Shown here: positions 1-7,262 of the stretch, piece by piece
How the letters are laid out: every line of letters begins with the position of its first letter
Numbering within the stretch: the stretch's first letter is position 1
Source of the DNA: G963676095 sp963676095
Lineage (GTDB): Bacteria > Bacteroidota > Bacteroidia > Bacteroidales > Prolixibacteraceae
Direction: 5' to 3'
Length of the DNA: 64,000 nt
Assembly: GCA_963676095.1 (NCBI GenBank)
Contig: OY781040.1
Coordinates: 7,440,001 to 7,504,000, forward strand
Program-made: the position numbers and the translations under genes
The notes under the pieces: generated by a model
The model's database searches: none
Told to the model about the DNA's origin: nothing
What the model saw: the letters and a program-made list of their open reading frames with translations, nothing else

Positions 1-1
1 A

Positions 2-40
2 TTGAACCTGATTAACAAACAAAACGAGAAGAATATCTAA
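2..40 (+). CDS. C-terminal tail of an upstream gene, probably aconitase (partial)
   Basis: The first bases read in frame 2 as LNLINKQNEKNI followed by TAA at 38-40. Mitochondrial-type aconitases end in a segment of the form SALNxx..., which this tail resembles, and aconitase, isocitrate dehydrogenase and citrate synthase genes are commonly neighbours in Bacteroidales. Only 12 residues are visible, so the assignment rests mainly on context. If correct, aconitase, both isocitrate dehydrogenases and citrate synthase form one oxidative-branch cluster. Confidence 0.4.
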   Translation: MNLINKQNEKNI

Positions 41-200
41 GGAACAGGCTTTCACTAAAAAATAAAAACAAAATACTGTCTGAAAACTGGAAATAAATAT
101 GTCAAATTCAAAATACTTGCCAATTTTAGTAGAACATGAATTACCGGCAGCCTATTTCCAGTTTTTTCTTCCTGTAATTATTTAAAGTTACATCCAAAAA

Positions 201-1433
201 ATGGAAAAGATTAAAGTTACAAATCCAGTCGTTGAACTGGACGGAGATGAAATGACCCGCGTAATCTGGTCATTTATAAAAGAAAAGCTTATTTATCCCT
301 ACCTGGATCTCGATATTAAATATTATGATCTTGGAATAGAAAACCGGGATAAAACAAATGATGAGGTTACAATAGACGCTGCTCATGCAATTCAGAAATA
401 CGGAGTAGGGATAAAATGTGCAACGATTACTCCGGATGAGGCCCGCGTGAAAGAATTTGACCTGAAAAAAATGTGGAAATCGCCCAATGGAACGATCCGG
501 AATATTCTGGGAGGAACAGTTTTCAGAGAACCAATTATTATTAGTAATGTACCACGGCTTGTGCCAGGTTGGAAAAAGCCAATCTGCATCGGACGTCATG
601 CTTTTGGTGACCAGTACCGGGCAACTGACTTTACAACAAAAGGGAAAGGAAAACTGACTATCACTTTCACCCCGGAAGACGGAAGTGCCCCACAAACCTT
701 CGAGGTTTATGATTTCAAAAGCGACGGTGTGGCAATGGCCATGTACAACACGGATGAATCGATATTCGGATTCGCCCGGGCCTGCATGAACCAGGCATTA
801 GCCAAAGGATGGCCATTATACATGTCTACAAAAAACACGATTCTGAAAAAATATGACGGACGTTTCAAAGATATCTTTCAGGAAGTGTACGACAATGAAT
901 TCAAAGACAAATTCGAAGCAGCCTGCATTACATATGAACACAGGCTAATAGACGACATGGTTGCTGCGACCATGAAATGGGAAGGAGGCTTTGTCTGGGC
1001 CTGTAAAAACTATGATGGGGATGTTCAGTCTGACACTGTTGCCCAAGGGTTTGGCTCGTTAGGACTAATGACTTCCACCTTGATTACACCGGATGGAAAA
1101 ACAATGGAAGCTGAAGCAGCCCACGGGACGGTCACCCGTCATTTCAGGTTGCACCAGCAAGGAAAACCGACATCGACCAACCCGATCGCGTCGATCTTTG
1201 CCTGGACCAGGGGATTAGCCTTCAGGGGAAAACTCGACGAAAATAAAGATTTAATAAATTTTGCACAAAAGCTTGAACAAGTTTGCATCAAAACCGTTGA
1301 AGAAGGGAGAATGACAAAAGATTTAGCCATGATCGTTTATGGTAAGAACATGAAAGAAGAACATTACCTCACAACAGAAACCTTTTTAGGCGCAATAGAT
1401 GAAAGTCTTCAAAAACAACTTTCAGGAAGCTGA
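201..1433 (+). CDS. icd: NADP-dependent isocitrate dehydrogenase, eukaryotic-like type II
   Basis: The protein (410 aa) converts isocitrate and NADP+ to 2-oxoglutarate, CO2 and NADPH in the cytoplasm. It follows animal cytosolic IDH1 closely: the N-terminal VVELDGDEMTR, the substrate loop SPNGTIRNILGGTVFRE near residue 94, the active-site Arg in GRHAFGDQYRATD near residue 131, and the coenzyme motif HGTVTRHFR near residue 310. The Arg-His of that motif bind the 2'-phosphate of NADP in the family. The length is normal for the type II homodimeric group. The next gene starts one base after its stop codon, so both should be on one mRNA. No separate terminator separates them. The identification is secure; the coenzyme assignment follows from motif conservation. 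Confidence 0.95.
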   Translation: MEKIKVTNPVVELDGDEMTRVIWSFIKEKLIYPYLDLDIKYYDLGIENRDKTNDEVTIDAAHAIQKYGVGIKCATITPDEARVKEFDLKKMWKSPNGTIRNILGGTVFREPIIISNVPRLVPGWKKPICIGRHAFGDQYRATDFTTKGKGKLTITFTPEDGSAPQTFEVYDFKSDGVAMAMYNTDESIFGFARACMNQALAKGWPLYMSTKNTILKKYDGRFKDIFQEVYDNEFKDKFEAACITYEHRLIDDMVAATMKWEGGFVWACKNYDGDVQSDTVAQGFGSLGLMTSTLITPDGKTMEAEAAHGTVTRHFRLHQQGKPTSTNPIASIFAWTRGLAFRGKLDENKDLINFAQKLEQVCIKTVEEGRMTKDLAMIVYGKNMKEEHYLTTETFLGAIDESLQKQLSGS

Positions 1434-1434
1434 T

Positions 1435-2703
1435 ATGGGAGAAAAAGTGAAGATAAACAACGGGGAACTGCTTATTCCATATAAGCCTGTCATTCCTTTT
1501 ATCGAGGGTGACGGAATCGGCAGGGATATTTGCATTCCTAGCCAGAAGGTACTCGATGCTGCCGTAACAAAAGCATACGGGAAAAAACGAGAACTGATCT
1601 GGACAGAAGTGCTGGCCGGGAAAAAGGCTTTTGAAAAGACAGGCAGTTACCTACCCGATGAAACACTCAATGCATTTAAAGAAAATCTTATCGGAATAAA
1701 AGGCCCGCTTGAAACACCTGTAGGCGGAGGAATCAGATCATTGAACGTCGCCCTGCGGCAAGCACTCGACCTTTACGTGTGTTTACGCCCCGTGAGATGG
1801 TTCAAAGGGGTCCCCTCTCCCATCCGCTACCCTTCTATGGTCGACATGCATATCTTCAGGGAAAATACAGAAGATATCTATGCCGGAATAGAATTCATGG
1901 CAGGTGAAGAAAAAACGAAAAAATTTCTTAACTTTCTGAACCGGGAGATGGGAATCACATCTCAAATAAGGTTCCCGGGAAGCTCTTCTTTCGGGGTAAA
2001 ACCAGTATCCAAAGAAGGATCGGAACGATTGGTCCGGGCTGCAATCAGATATGCCATAGACAGGGAACTACCTTCTGTAACTCTTGTGCATAAGGGAAAT
2101 ATAATGAAATATACAGAAGGGGCATTTAAAAATTGGGGATATGAGCTGGCCGAAACTGAATTCGAAGACCGTGTTTTTACCTGGCCACATTATCAAAAAA
2201 TCCAAAAGGAACTTGGATTGGAAGAGGCTAAAAAAGCACTGGAAAAAGCACGATCCGAAAAAAGAGTAATCATCAAAGACGTTATAACAGATGCATTTCT
2301 TCAGGATACACTATTGCATCCGTACAATCATTCCGTGATCGCGACCATGAACCTTAACGGCGATTATATATCTGACCAATTGGCGGCCATGGTCGGAGGA
2401 ATAGGTATTTCTCCCGGGGCAAATATTAATTCAATAAGTGGATATGCAATTTTTGAGGCAACCCATGGAACTGCCCCTGATATTGCAGGGAAAGGCATTG
2501 CCAATCCAAGTTCACTTATTCTTTCAGGGGTAATGATGCTGGAGTACCTTGGATGGAAAGAAGCAGCAGAACATGTCCTCGATGCCTTGGAACATACTTT
2601 TACAAAAAGAATGGTTACTGCTGATTTACATGCCTTAATGGAAGGGGCCACTTTGCTTTCGACTGATGAATTTGCGAATGAAATTATCAGGAATATTCAC
2701 TGA
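1435..2703 (+). CDS. isocitrate dehydrogenase, bacterial type I with NAD-type coenzyme residues
   Basis: This 422-aa protein belongs to the E. coli Icd family, unrelated in subfamily to the gene before it. It has the substrate motif GGGIRSLNVALRQ, the segment HIFRENTEDIYAGIE and HGTAPDIAGKGIANP near residues 344-358. In E. coli, NADP specificity uses Lys344, Tyr345, Val351, Tyr391 and Arg395. The aligned residues here are Asp349, Ile350, Ala356 and, in MVTADLHALM, Ala and Ala. Asp, Ile and Ala at the first three positions are hallmarks of NAD-dependent members, so I infer an NAD+-linked enzyme. I chose the ATG at 1435, preceded by AGGAAG, rather than the in-frame ATG at 1399 that lies inside the upstream gene. 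A citrate synthase gene follows 36 bp downstream. Confidence 0.9.
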   Translation: MGEKVKINNGELLIPYKPVIPFIEGDGIGRDICIPSQKVLDAAVTKAYGKKRELIWTEVLAGKKAFEKTGSYLPDETLNAFKENLIGIKGPLETPVGGGIRSLNVALRQALDLYVCLRPVRWFKGVPSPIRYPSMVDMHIFRENTEDIYAGIEFMAGEEKTKKFLNFLNREMGITSQIRFPGSSSFGVKPVSKEGSERLVRAAIRYAIDRELPSVTLVHKGNIMKYTEGAFKNWGYELAETEFEDRVFTWPHYQKIQKELGLEEAKKALEKARSEKRVIIKDVITDAFLQDTLLHPYNHSVIATMNLNGDYISDQLAAMVGGIGISPGANINSISGYAIFEATHGTAPDIAGKGIANPSSLILSGVMMLEYLGWKEAAEHVLDALEHTFTKRMVTADLHALMEGATLLSTDEFANEIIRNIH

Positions 2704-2739
2704 CGCCTAAAGACACACAATCAATAAAATTAAGATAAG

Positions 2740-4041
2740 ATGGAATACATAAAGAACAGGTTCTACGAAAAAGCAAGCAAGTGGATCAGCGAGTATCAAA
2801 AGCTGAAAAACGAGCATAGCGATAAGGTAATTGCCAATGTAACCATAGGACAGGTTATGACAGGGATGAAAGGGGTCCCCAGCCTGATTACCGACACTTC
2901 AAAACTGGATTCACAGGAAGGGATACGTTTCCGTGGGCATTCCATACCGGAACTAAGACAAAAGCTTCCACGCCTGAACCCAGATGGAGAACCACTTCCC
3001 GAAGGCCTTTTTTACCTGATGCTGATCGATGAAATTCCGGAAAGGGACGATGTATTGAATATCAGCAAGGACTGGGCAACCAGGGCTTACGTTCCGCAAC
3101 ATGTATTTGATGTTATAGATGCACTTCCGCTAACATCAAAACCGATGACACAGTTCAGTGCAGCAATACTGAGCATGGCAACCGATTCAATTTTTCAGAA
3201 GGCATATCGTACCGGGATACACAAAAAGTACTACTGGGATACTACCTACGAAGATGTTATGAACCTGATAGCCAGACTGCCACGAATAGCCGCATATATT
3301 TATCGTAGAAATTTCTATCATGACCACATCGAACCTGACCCCAGACTGGACTGGGCCGGTAACCTGGCTCATATGATGGGACACGACAGTGAAGAAGTCA
3401 AGCGGCTGCTGCGGCTTTATATGGTAATTCATGCCGACCATGAAGGAGGAAACGTATCTGCCCACACAACCCACCTGGTCAGCTCGGCCTTGAGCAATCC
3501 CTACTACGCCTATGCCGCCGGAATGCTTGGACTTGCAGGTCCGCTTCATGGCTACGCAAATCAAGAGGTTATAAACTGGATTTTTGATATGATCCAGGAG
3601 TTGGATACGGACAGTCCTTCGGACGAACAAATAGTAGACTACACAAAGAAAACTCTTGAAGAAGGAAGGGTTATTCCGGGTTACGGGCATGCAGTACTAC
3701 GACAAACAGACCCAAGGTTTACCGCACAGAAAGAATTTGCGGACAAATACATCAAGGAAGATAAGCTTATCCACATTGTCAATACGTTATACACAGTTGT
3801 GCCGCCAATTCTGGAGGCTACCGGAAAGGTACAAAATCCTTGGCCAAATGTTGACGCCTATTCCGGGGCATTGCTATATCATTACGGGATCAAGGAGCAT
3901 ACTTTTTACACAGTACTTTTCGGTATTTCAAGGGCCTTGGGTGTACTTGCCTCTGTAGTCCTCGACCGGGTATACGGGCTGCCAATTGAAAGGCCGTCTT
4001 CATTTCCACTGGAATGGTATAAAAACAAAGCAGAAAATTAG
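2740..4041 (+). CDS. gltA: citrate synthase, mitochondrial-like
   Basis: The enzyme (433 aa) condenses oxaloacetate and acetyl-CoA. It resembles mitochondrial citrate synthase rather than the usual hexameric bacterial GltA. Shared segments include GIRFRGHSIPE, EPLPEGLFYLM, HADHEGGNVSAHT, AGPLHGYANQEV, GYGHAVLRQTDPR and NPWPNVDAYSG. The catalytic triad corresponds to the His of AGPLHG, the His of GYGHAVLR and the Asp of PNVDAYSG. All three are present, so the enzyme should be active. It is the last gene of the cluster with the two isocitrate dehydrogenases and is closed by a strong hairpin terminator. Translation starts at the ATG at 2740. Confidence 0.95.
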   Translation: MEYIKNRFYEKASKWISEYQKLKNEHSDKVIANVTIGQVMTGMKGVPSLITDTSKLDSQEGIRFRGHSIPELRQKLPRLNPDGEPLPEGLFYLMLIDEIPERDDVLNISKDWATRAYVPQHVFDVIDALPLTSKPMTQFSAAILSMATDSIFQKAYRTGIHKKYYWDTTYEDVMNLIARLPRIAAYIYRRNFYHDHIEPDPRLDWAGNLAHMMGHDSEEVKRLLRLYMVIHADHEGGNVSAHTTHLVSSALSNPYYAYAAGMLGLAGPLHGYANQEVINWIFDMIQELDTDSPSDEQIVDYTKKTLEEGRVIPGYGHAVLRQTDPRFTAQKEFADKYIKEDKLIHIVNTLYTVVPPILEATGKVQNPWPNVDAYSGALLYHYGIKEHTFYTVLFGISRALGVLASVVLDRVYGLPIERPSSFPLEWYKNKAEN

Positions 4042-4061
4042 AAAAAAGATATCTTTTGAAA

Positions 4062-4097
4062 GAAAAGGATGCCCGTTCGGTTACAGGCATCCTTTTC
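4062..4097 (+). terminator. terminator after citrate synthase
   Basis: A 12-bp perfect stem, GAAAAGGATGCC paired with GGCATCCTTTTC around a 12-nt loop, lies 20 bp after the citrate synthase stop codon and is followed by a T-containing tract. It closes the oxidative TCA cluster. Confidence 0.85.
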
Positions 4098-4351
4098 TAT
4101 TTAGGTCCAGGGGAAAGGAGATAAATAATATGTTGAAATAAGGCACACACTTATTATTGGAAATATCCTGTGTCCTACCTCTCTTTGAATATCAATTTTC
4201 TCTTCAACCCTGCAACACTTTAGAAAGTAATAGATGTTTCCTTCAGAAAATCTGTCGATTCTGCACATCCTAATACCACGATTTTGTTAATAACTGTCTC
4301 CGAATTTCCAAGAAAAATTGTCGGAATCTGCACGAATAAAGAACCTCAAAG

Positions 4352-4373
4352 GTTATCAACAATTGTTGATAAC
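4352..4373. promoter_or_regulatory. perfect 22-bp palindrome upstream of the ncRNA promoter
   Basis: GTTATCAACAA is followed immediately by its exact reverse complement TTGTTGATAAC. It lies about 40 bp upstream of the -33 element of the ncRNA promoter and is flanked by short direct repeats (ATCAGTGCA twice, TTAxGTTCAT twice, and a TGTCGxxxTCTGCAC pair). It could be an operator for a dimeric regulator. The protein is unknown. Confidence 0.45.
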
Positions 4374-4413
4374 ATCAGTGCATATTAAGTTCATTTAAAA
4401 TCAGTGCAAACTA

Positions 4414-4445
4414 TTGACTTATATTAGGTTCATATCGTAATTTTG
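4414..4445 (+). promoter_or_regulatory. Bacteroidota-type promoter for the ncRNA
   Basis: TTG at 4414-4416 and TAATTTTG at 4438-4445 match the -33 and -7 elements (TTG and TAnnTTTG) of the primary sigma factor in Bacteroidota, with a 21-bp spacer. Transcription would begin near 4452. No protein-coding gene with a plausible start follows within 700 bp, so the promoter probably serves the structured RNA. Confidence 0.6.
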
Positions 4446-4454
4446 ATATATCAA

Positions 4455-4960
4455 GTAAGCGATAAAAGGTTGTCCCTGACGATGAGGAGAAAATGAAGGT
4501 CCTTAGCCGGACCGGAATCTATCGGACAGATCCCCGGATCTGCCATCGGAAGGAACCGAAGTTTAAGCCAAAAACAATTTATTGTCGGGCTTAATTGAAA
4601 CAGGAAGAATGTAAAAGTTCAAATCGGTTTTGATCGGACAGCACTTCTTAAGGGGATGTGAATCCTTGACAGAAGTGACCGGCAGGAGCCCCGGTTCCAA
4701 AGTCGGTTCTGACTAACAAGATCGTAAGACACATTTTAGTCAGAAAACTGAAAGGACTTCGTCCGGGAAGGTTTCGGAAGAAACCGAGCGGACATCCGGA
4801 AAGGATTGCTGTAAAAGGCGATTCCGGAAGGACGAGGGTTGTCGCCGATAATGAAGTCACATTCATGGTGACAGCCGGCCATAATAACAGTAGCTTGGCG
4901 CATAAACAACGCAAGTTGTATGAGGCGAATGGGAATTATCCTGACTGGATAATTCCCATT
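4455..4960 (+). ncRNA. large structured non-coding RNA candidate (~500 nt)
   Basis: Between a promoter and a strong terminator this purine-rich stretch is packed with perfect hairpins. They include CAGATC/GATCTG (4527-4542), CACTTCT/AGAAGTG (4642-4677), ACCGG/CCGGT (4678-4695), TTCTGACTAA/TTAGTCAGAA (4707-4745), GGAC/GTCC (4754-4764), GGTTTC-GGAA-GAAACC (4770-4785), GGCGA/TCGCC (4817-4846), GTCAC/GTGAC (4856-4872) and ACAAC-GCAA-GTTGT (4906-4919). Two of the loops are GNRA tetraloops. I do not recognise conserved sequences of tmRNA, RNase P RNA, SRP RNA or a group II intron domain V. A 115-codon open frame (4663-5010) crosses it but has no convincing start and no recognisable family, so I favour RNA. 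Its role is unknown. Confidence 0.6.
4928..4960 (+). terminator. intrinsic terminator of the ncRNA
   Basis: AATGGGAATTATCC (4928-4941) pairs perfectly with GGATAATTCCCATT (4947-4960) around a TGACT loop, giving a 14-bp stem. The run of T residues after it is imperfect (ATTGTATTTAAG, then CTTTTT). Confidence 0.75.
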
Positions 4961-5147
4961 ATTGTATTTAAGATCTTTTTATCCTTTATAGACATAAATT
5001 CATTGCATTAGAATATTATATTTTAATTAGCAATAATTTATAAAAAAATAAACCTTCAATTCTTAACATTAAATTCAGATTACCCCGGGATTTGCATAGA
5101 TCACTTTTAAATAAGTTCTTCTTCTGGCCTGTTCTTTTTTAAATTTT

Positions 5148-5155
5148 TATATTTG
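5148..5155 (+). promoter_or_regulatory. -7 element of the CoA-transferase gene
   Basis: TATATTTG matches TAnnTTTG 40 bp upstream of the start codon. The -33 box is weak (TTCTGG around 5122). Confidence 0.45.
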
Positions 5156-5194
5156 CGCCAAATTTTCAGACGCAATCTATTCTAATTCAAAATT

Positions 5195-6514
5195 ATGAAA
5201 CAAATCAAATACGTTAGCCCAGAAGAAGCAGTAAAAGCGATCAAACCAGGTGACCGTGTTCATTTGAGCAGTGTGGCCGTAACGCCCCATACATTGATAA
5301 AACCCATGGTAGATCGAGGCCGCAGTGGGGAACTTTATGATGTTAAAATCCAACATCTTCATGTAGAGGGGAAACTGGACTATGCGGATCCTGAATTTGA
5401 GGGAATTTTTGTTCCTGAACAATTTTTCGTTGGGGCAAACCTAAGGAAACAGACTCAGGCCGGCTATGCAGACTATATCCCGGTATTTCTTAGTGAAACA
5501 CAGAAACTCATCAGGGAAGGCTACCTGAAGGTGAATGTAGCACTCATCATGTGCTCGCTCCCAGATAAGCACGGTTATGTTTCGTTGGGAACATCGGTCG
5601 ATGCTACTCTTGCGGCCATAGAAGATGCAGATACTGTAATTGCAGCAGTAAATCCAAATGTTCCAAGGGCTTGGGGTGATGCAATGATCAGCGTTGATGA
5701 CATTGATGTTTTTGTTGAAGATAACACCGATCTGTATGCCCATAGCATGGAACCACTTAGCGAGACAGACATTGCCATCGGGAAAAACGTGGCAGAACTG
5801 GTTGATGATGGCGCGTGCTTACAAATGGGGATCGGAGGTATACCCAATGCAGTGCTCGCACAACTTGGGAACCATAAAGATCTGGGGGTCCATACCGAAA
5901 TGTTCTCAGACGGGATCCTGCCCCTCGTAGAAAAAGGCGTCGTTAACGGAAGATGCAAGCAACTGGATAAAGGAAAAATGGTTGCATCATTTCTGATGGG
6001 AACCAAAAAACTTTACCAGTTTATTGACGACAATCCTATGGTCAGCATGATGGATGTCGGTTATACCAACAATGTCAGTGTCATCCGTCAACTGGATAAA
6101 CTGACTGCCATTAACTCAGCTCTTTCCATTGACATTACAGGACAGGTTTGTGCCGATTCGATCGGGACAAAATTTTATTCAGGTGTCGGCGGTCAAATTG
6201 ATTTTATCCGTGGGGCCGGGTATTCAAAAGGAGGGAAACCAATCATCGCCTTACCTTCAGTGACCAATAAGGGAGTATCAAAAATATGCCCGGTATTACT
6301 TCCCGGATCAGGCGTAGTTAGTACCCGTGCAAATATGCATTGGGTCGTAACTGAATTCGGAGCGGTTAATCTCTACGGAAAAACATTACAGGAAAGGGCG
6401 AAATTGCTTATTTCCATTGCGCACCCAGAACATAAGGAGGAACTGGATAAAATCGCATTCGAACGGTTTGGTTCACATTTTCATTTTGTAGGAAAGACAT
6501 CTGCAACAAAATAA
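5195..6514 (+). CDS. acetyl-CoA hydrolase/transferase family; acyl-CoA:carboxylate CoA-transferase
   Basis: The protein (439 aa) belongs to the family of butyrate/acetate, 4-hydroxybutyrate and succinyl-CoA:acetate CoA-transferases. It has the glycine-rich CoA loop LQMGIGGIPNAVLAQL and the segment HTEMFSDG, whose Glu is the covalent CoA-accepting residue in the family. Later segments include GGQIDFIRGAGYSKGGKPI and VTEFGAVNLYG. The next gene cluster converts methylmalonyl-CoA to propionyl-CoA, so a propionyl-CoA:succinate or acetyl-CoA:succinate transferase would complete a propionate-forming cycle. That substrate choice is inference from context. It is a single-gene unit with its own promoter and terminator. 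Confidence 0.85.
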   Translation: MKQIKYVSPEEAVKAIKPGDRVHLSSVAVTPHTLIKPMVDRGRSGELYDVKIQHLHVEGKLDYADPEFEGIFVPEQFFVGANLRKQTQAGYADYIPVFLSETQKLIREGYLKVNVALIMCSLPDKHGYVSLGTSVDATLAAIEDADTVIAAVNPNVPRAWGDAMISVDDIDVFVEDNTDLYAHSMEPLSETDIAIGKNVAELVDDGACLQMGIGGIPNAVLAQLGNHKDLGVHTEMFSDGILPLVEKGVVNGRCKQLDKGKMVASFLMGTKKLYQFIDDNPMVSMMDVGYTNNVSVIRQLDKLTAINSALSIDITGQVCADSIGTKFYSGVGGQIDFIRGAGYSKGGKPIIALPSVTNKGVSKICPVLLPGSGVVSTRANMHWVVTEFGAVNLYGKTLQERAKLLISIAHPEHKEELDKIAFERFGSHFHFVGKTSATK

Positions 6515-6523
6515 TTAATAATG

Positions 6524-6550
6524 AAAAGGCAGGCAAAAGTCCTGCCTTTT
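6524..6550 (+). terminator. terminator after the CoA-transferase
   Basis: AAAAGGCAGG pairs with CCTGCCTTTT around a 7-nt loop, 10 bp after the stop codon. The stem itself ends in T residues. Confidence 0.85.
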
Positions 6551-6651
6551 CTACAATTCAATTTGACAGCTTAAAAAAAACCAGTTCATGGTACAACTGA
6601 ATTTTCAACCTGCTGAAGAACACATTTTTCCATTTTCGAATTTTCGGGCTA

Positions 6652-6686
6652 TTTGTTAAAAAACAATCATATCCTGTATAGTTTTG
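6652..6686 (+). promoter_or_regulatory. promoter of the methylmalonyl-CoA decarboxylase cluster
   Basis: TTTG at 6652-6655 and TAGTTTTG at 6679-6686 (TAnnTTTG) have a 23-bp spacer, slightly long for this promoter class. The leader to the mce start codon is about 43 nt. Confidence 0.5.
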
Positions 6687-6735
6687 CAACATCACAAACT
6701 AAAAACATATTAACAACTTTTTTAATTCTTAAAAA

Positions 6736-7143
6736 ATGAATATATCTCATATCGAACACATTGGTATTGCTGTAAAAAGCCTTGACGAAGCTATTCCCTA
6801 CTATGAAAAAGTACTTGGACTGAAGTGTTACTCTGTTGAAGAAGTAACCGACCAAAAAGTAAAAACAGCTTTCTTTAAAGTTGGAGGAACAAAAATTGAA
6901 CTTCTGGAATCGACTGATCCGGAGGGACCTATCGGGAAATTTATTGAAAAAAAGGGACAAGGTATACATCATCTTGCTTTTGCAGTAGACAACACGAACG
7001 AAGCATTACAAGAAGCAGGAGAAAAAGGTGTTGCCCTGATTGACAAGACTGCCCGTAAAGGAGCAGAAGGCCTTAACATAGGTTTCCTCCATCCAAAAGC
7101 AACCTTGGGTGTACTGACGGAACTGTGCTCAGACAAAAATTAA
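6736..7143 (+). CDS. mce: methylmalonyl-CoA epimerase
   Basis: A 135-aa VOC-fold protein that interconverts (R)- and (S)-methylmalonyl-CoA. The paired beta-alpha-beta-beta-beta modules are visible. The metal ligands sit in HIEHIGIAVKSLDEAI at the N-terminus, IELLE near residue 55, IHHLAFAVDN near residue 77 and LTEL at the C-terminus. The length is normal for the family. It is the first gene of the cluster, 119 bp ahead of the carboxyltransferase gene, and supplies the epimer made by methylmalonyl-CoA mutase (not in this window) to the decarboxylase encoded next. Confidence 0.93.
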   Translation: MNISHIEHIGIAVKSLDEAIPYYEKVLGLKCYSVEEVTDQKVKTAFFKVGGTKIELLESTDPEGPIGKFIEKKGQGIHHLAFAVDNTNEALQEAGEKGVALIDKTARKGAEGLNIGFLHPKATLGVLTELCSDKN

Positions 7144-7262
7144 CTTTGCCCAATGGAAAAAATTCCCAGGAAATTTTTTGTAAAAAAAACACAGAAATAA
7201 AATTCCAGGGTATGTTTCCTAAAGCAAATTCCAATATTTCAATCATTTAAAGATTTTTAGGA

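Noticed and set aside
3187..3690. 167-aa minus-strand frame
   Set aside because: Entirely antisense to citrate synthase, whose protein sequence is strongly conserved.
4648..4914. 88-aa minus-strand open frame in the ncRNA region
   Set aside because: No recognisable motif, and it lies over perfect hairpins that explain the composition better as RNA.
4455..4960. tmRNA, RNase P RNA or a group II intron as the identity of the structured RNA
   Set aside because: The expected conserved blocks (tmRNA tag and tRNA-like ends, RNase P GAGGAAAGTCC, domain V AGC triad hairpin) were not found.
4663..5010. About 115-codon plus-strand open frame through the ncRNA region
   Set aside because: No convincing start codon or ribosome site and no family; purine-rich RNA easily leaves such frames open. 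Kept as a possible refuter of the ncRNA call.
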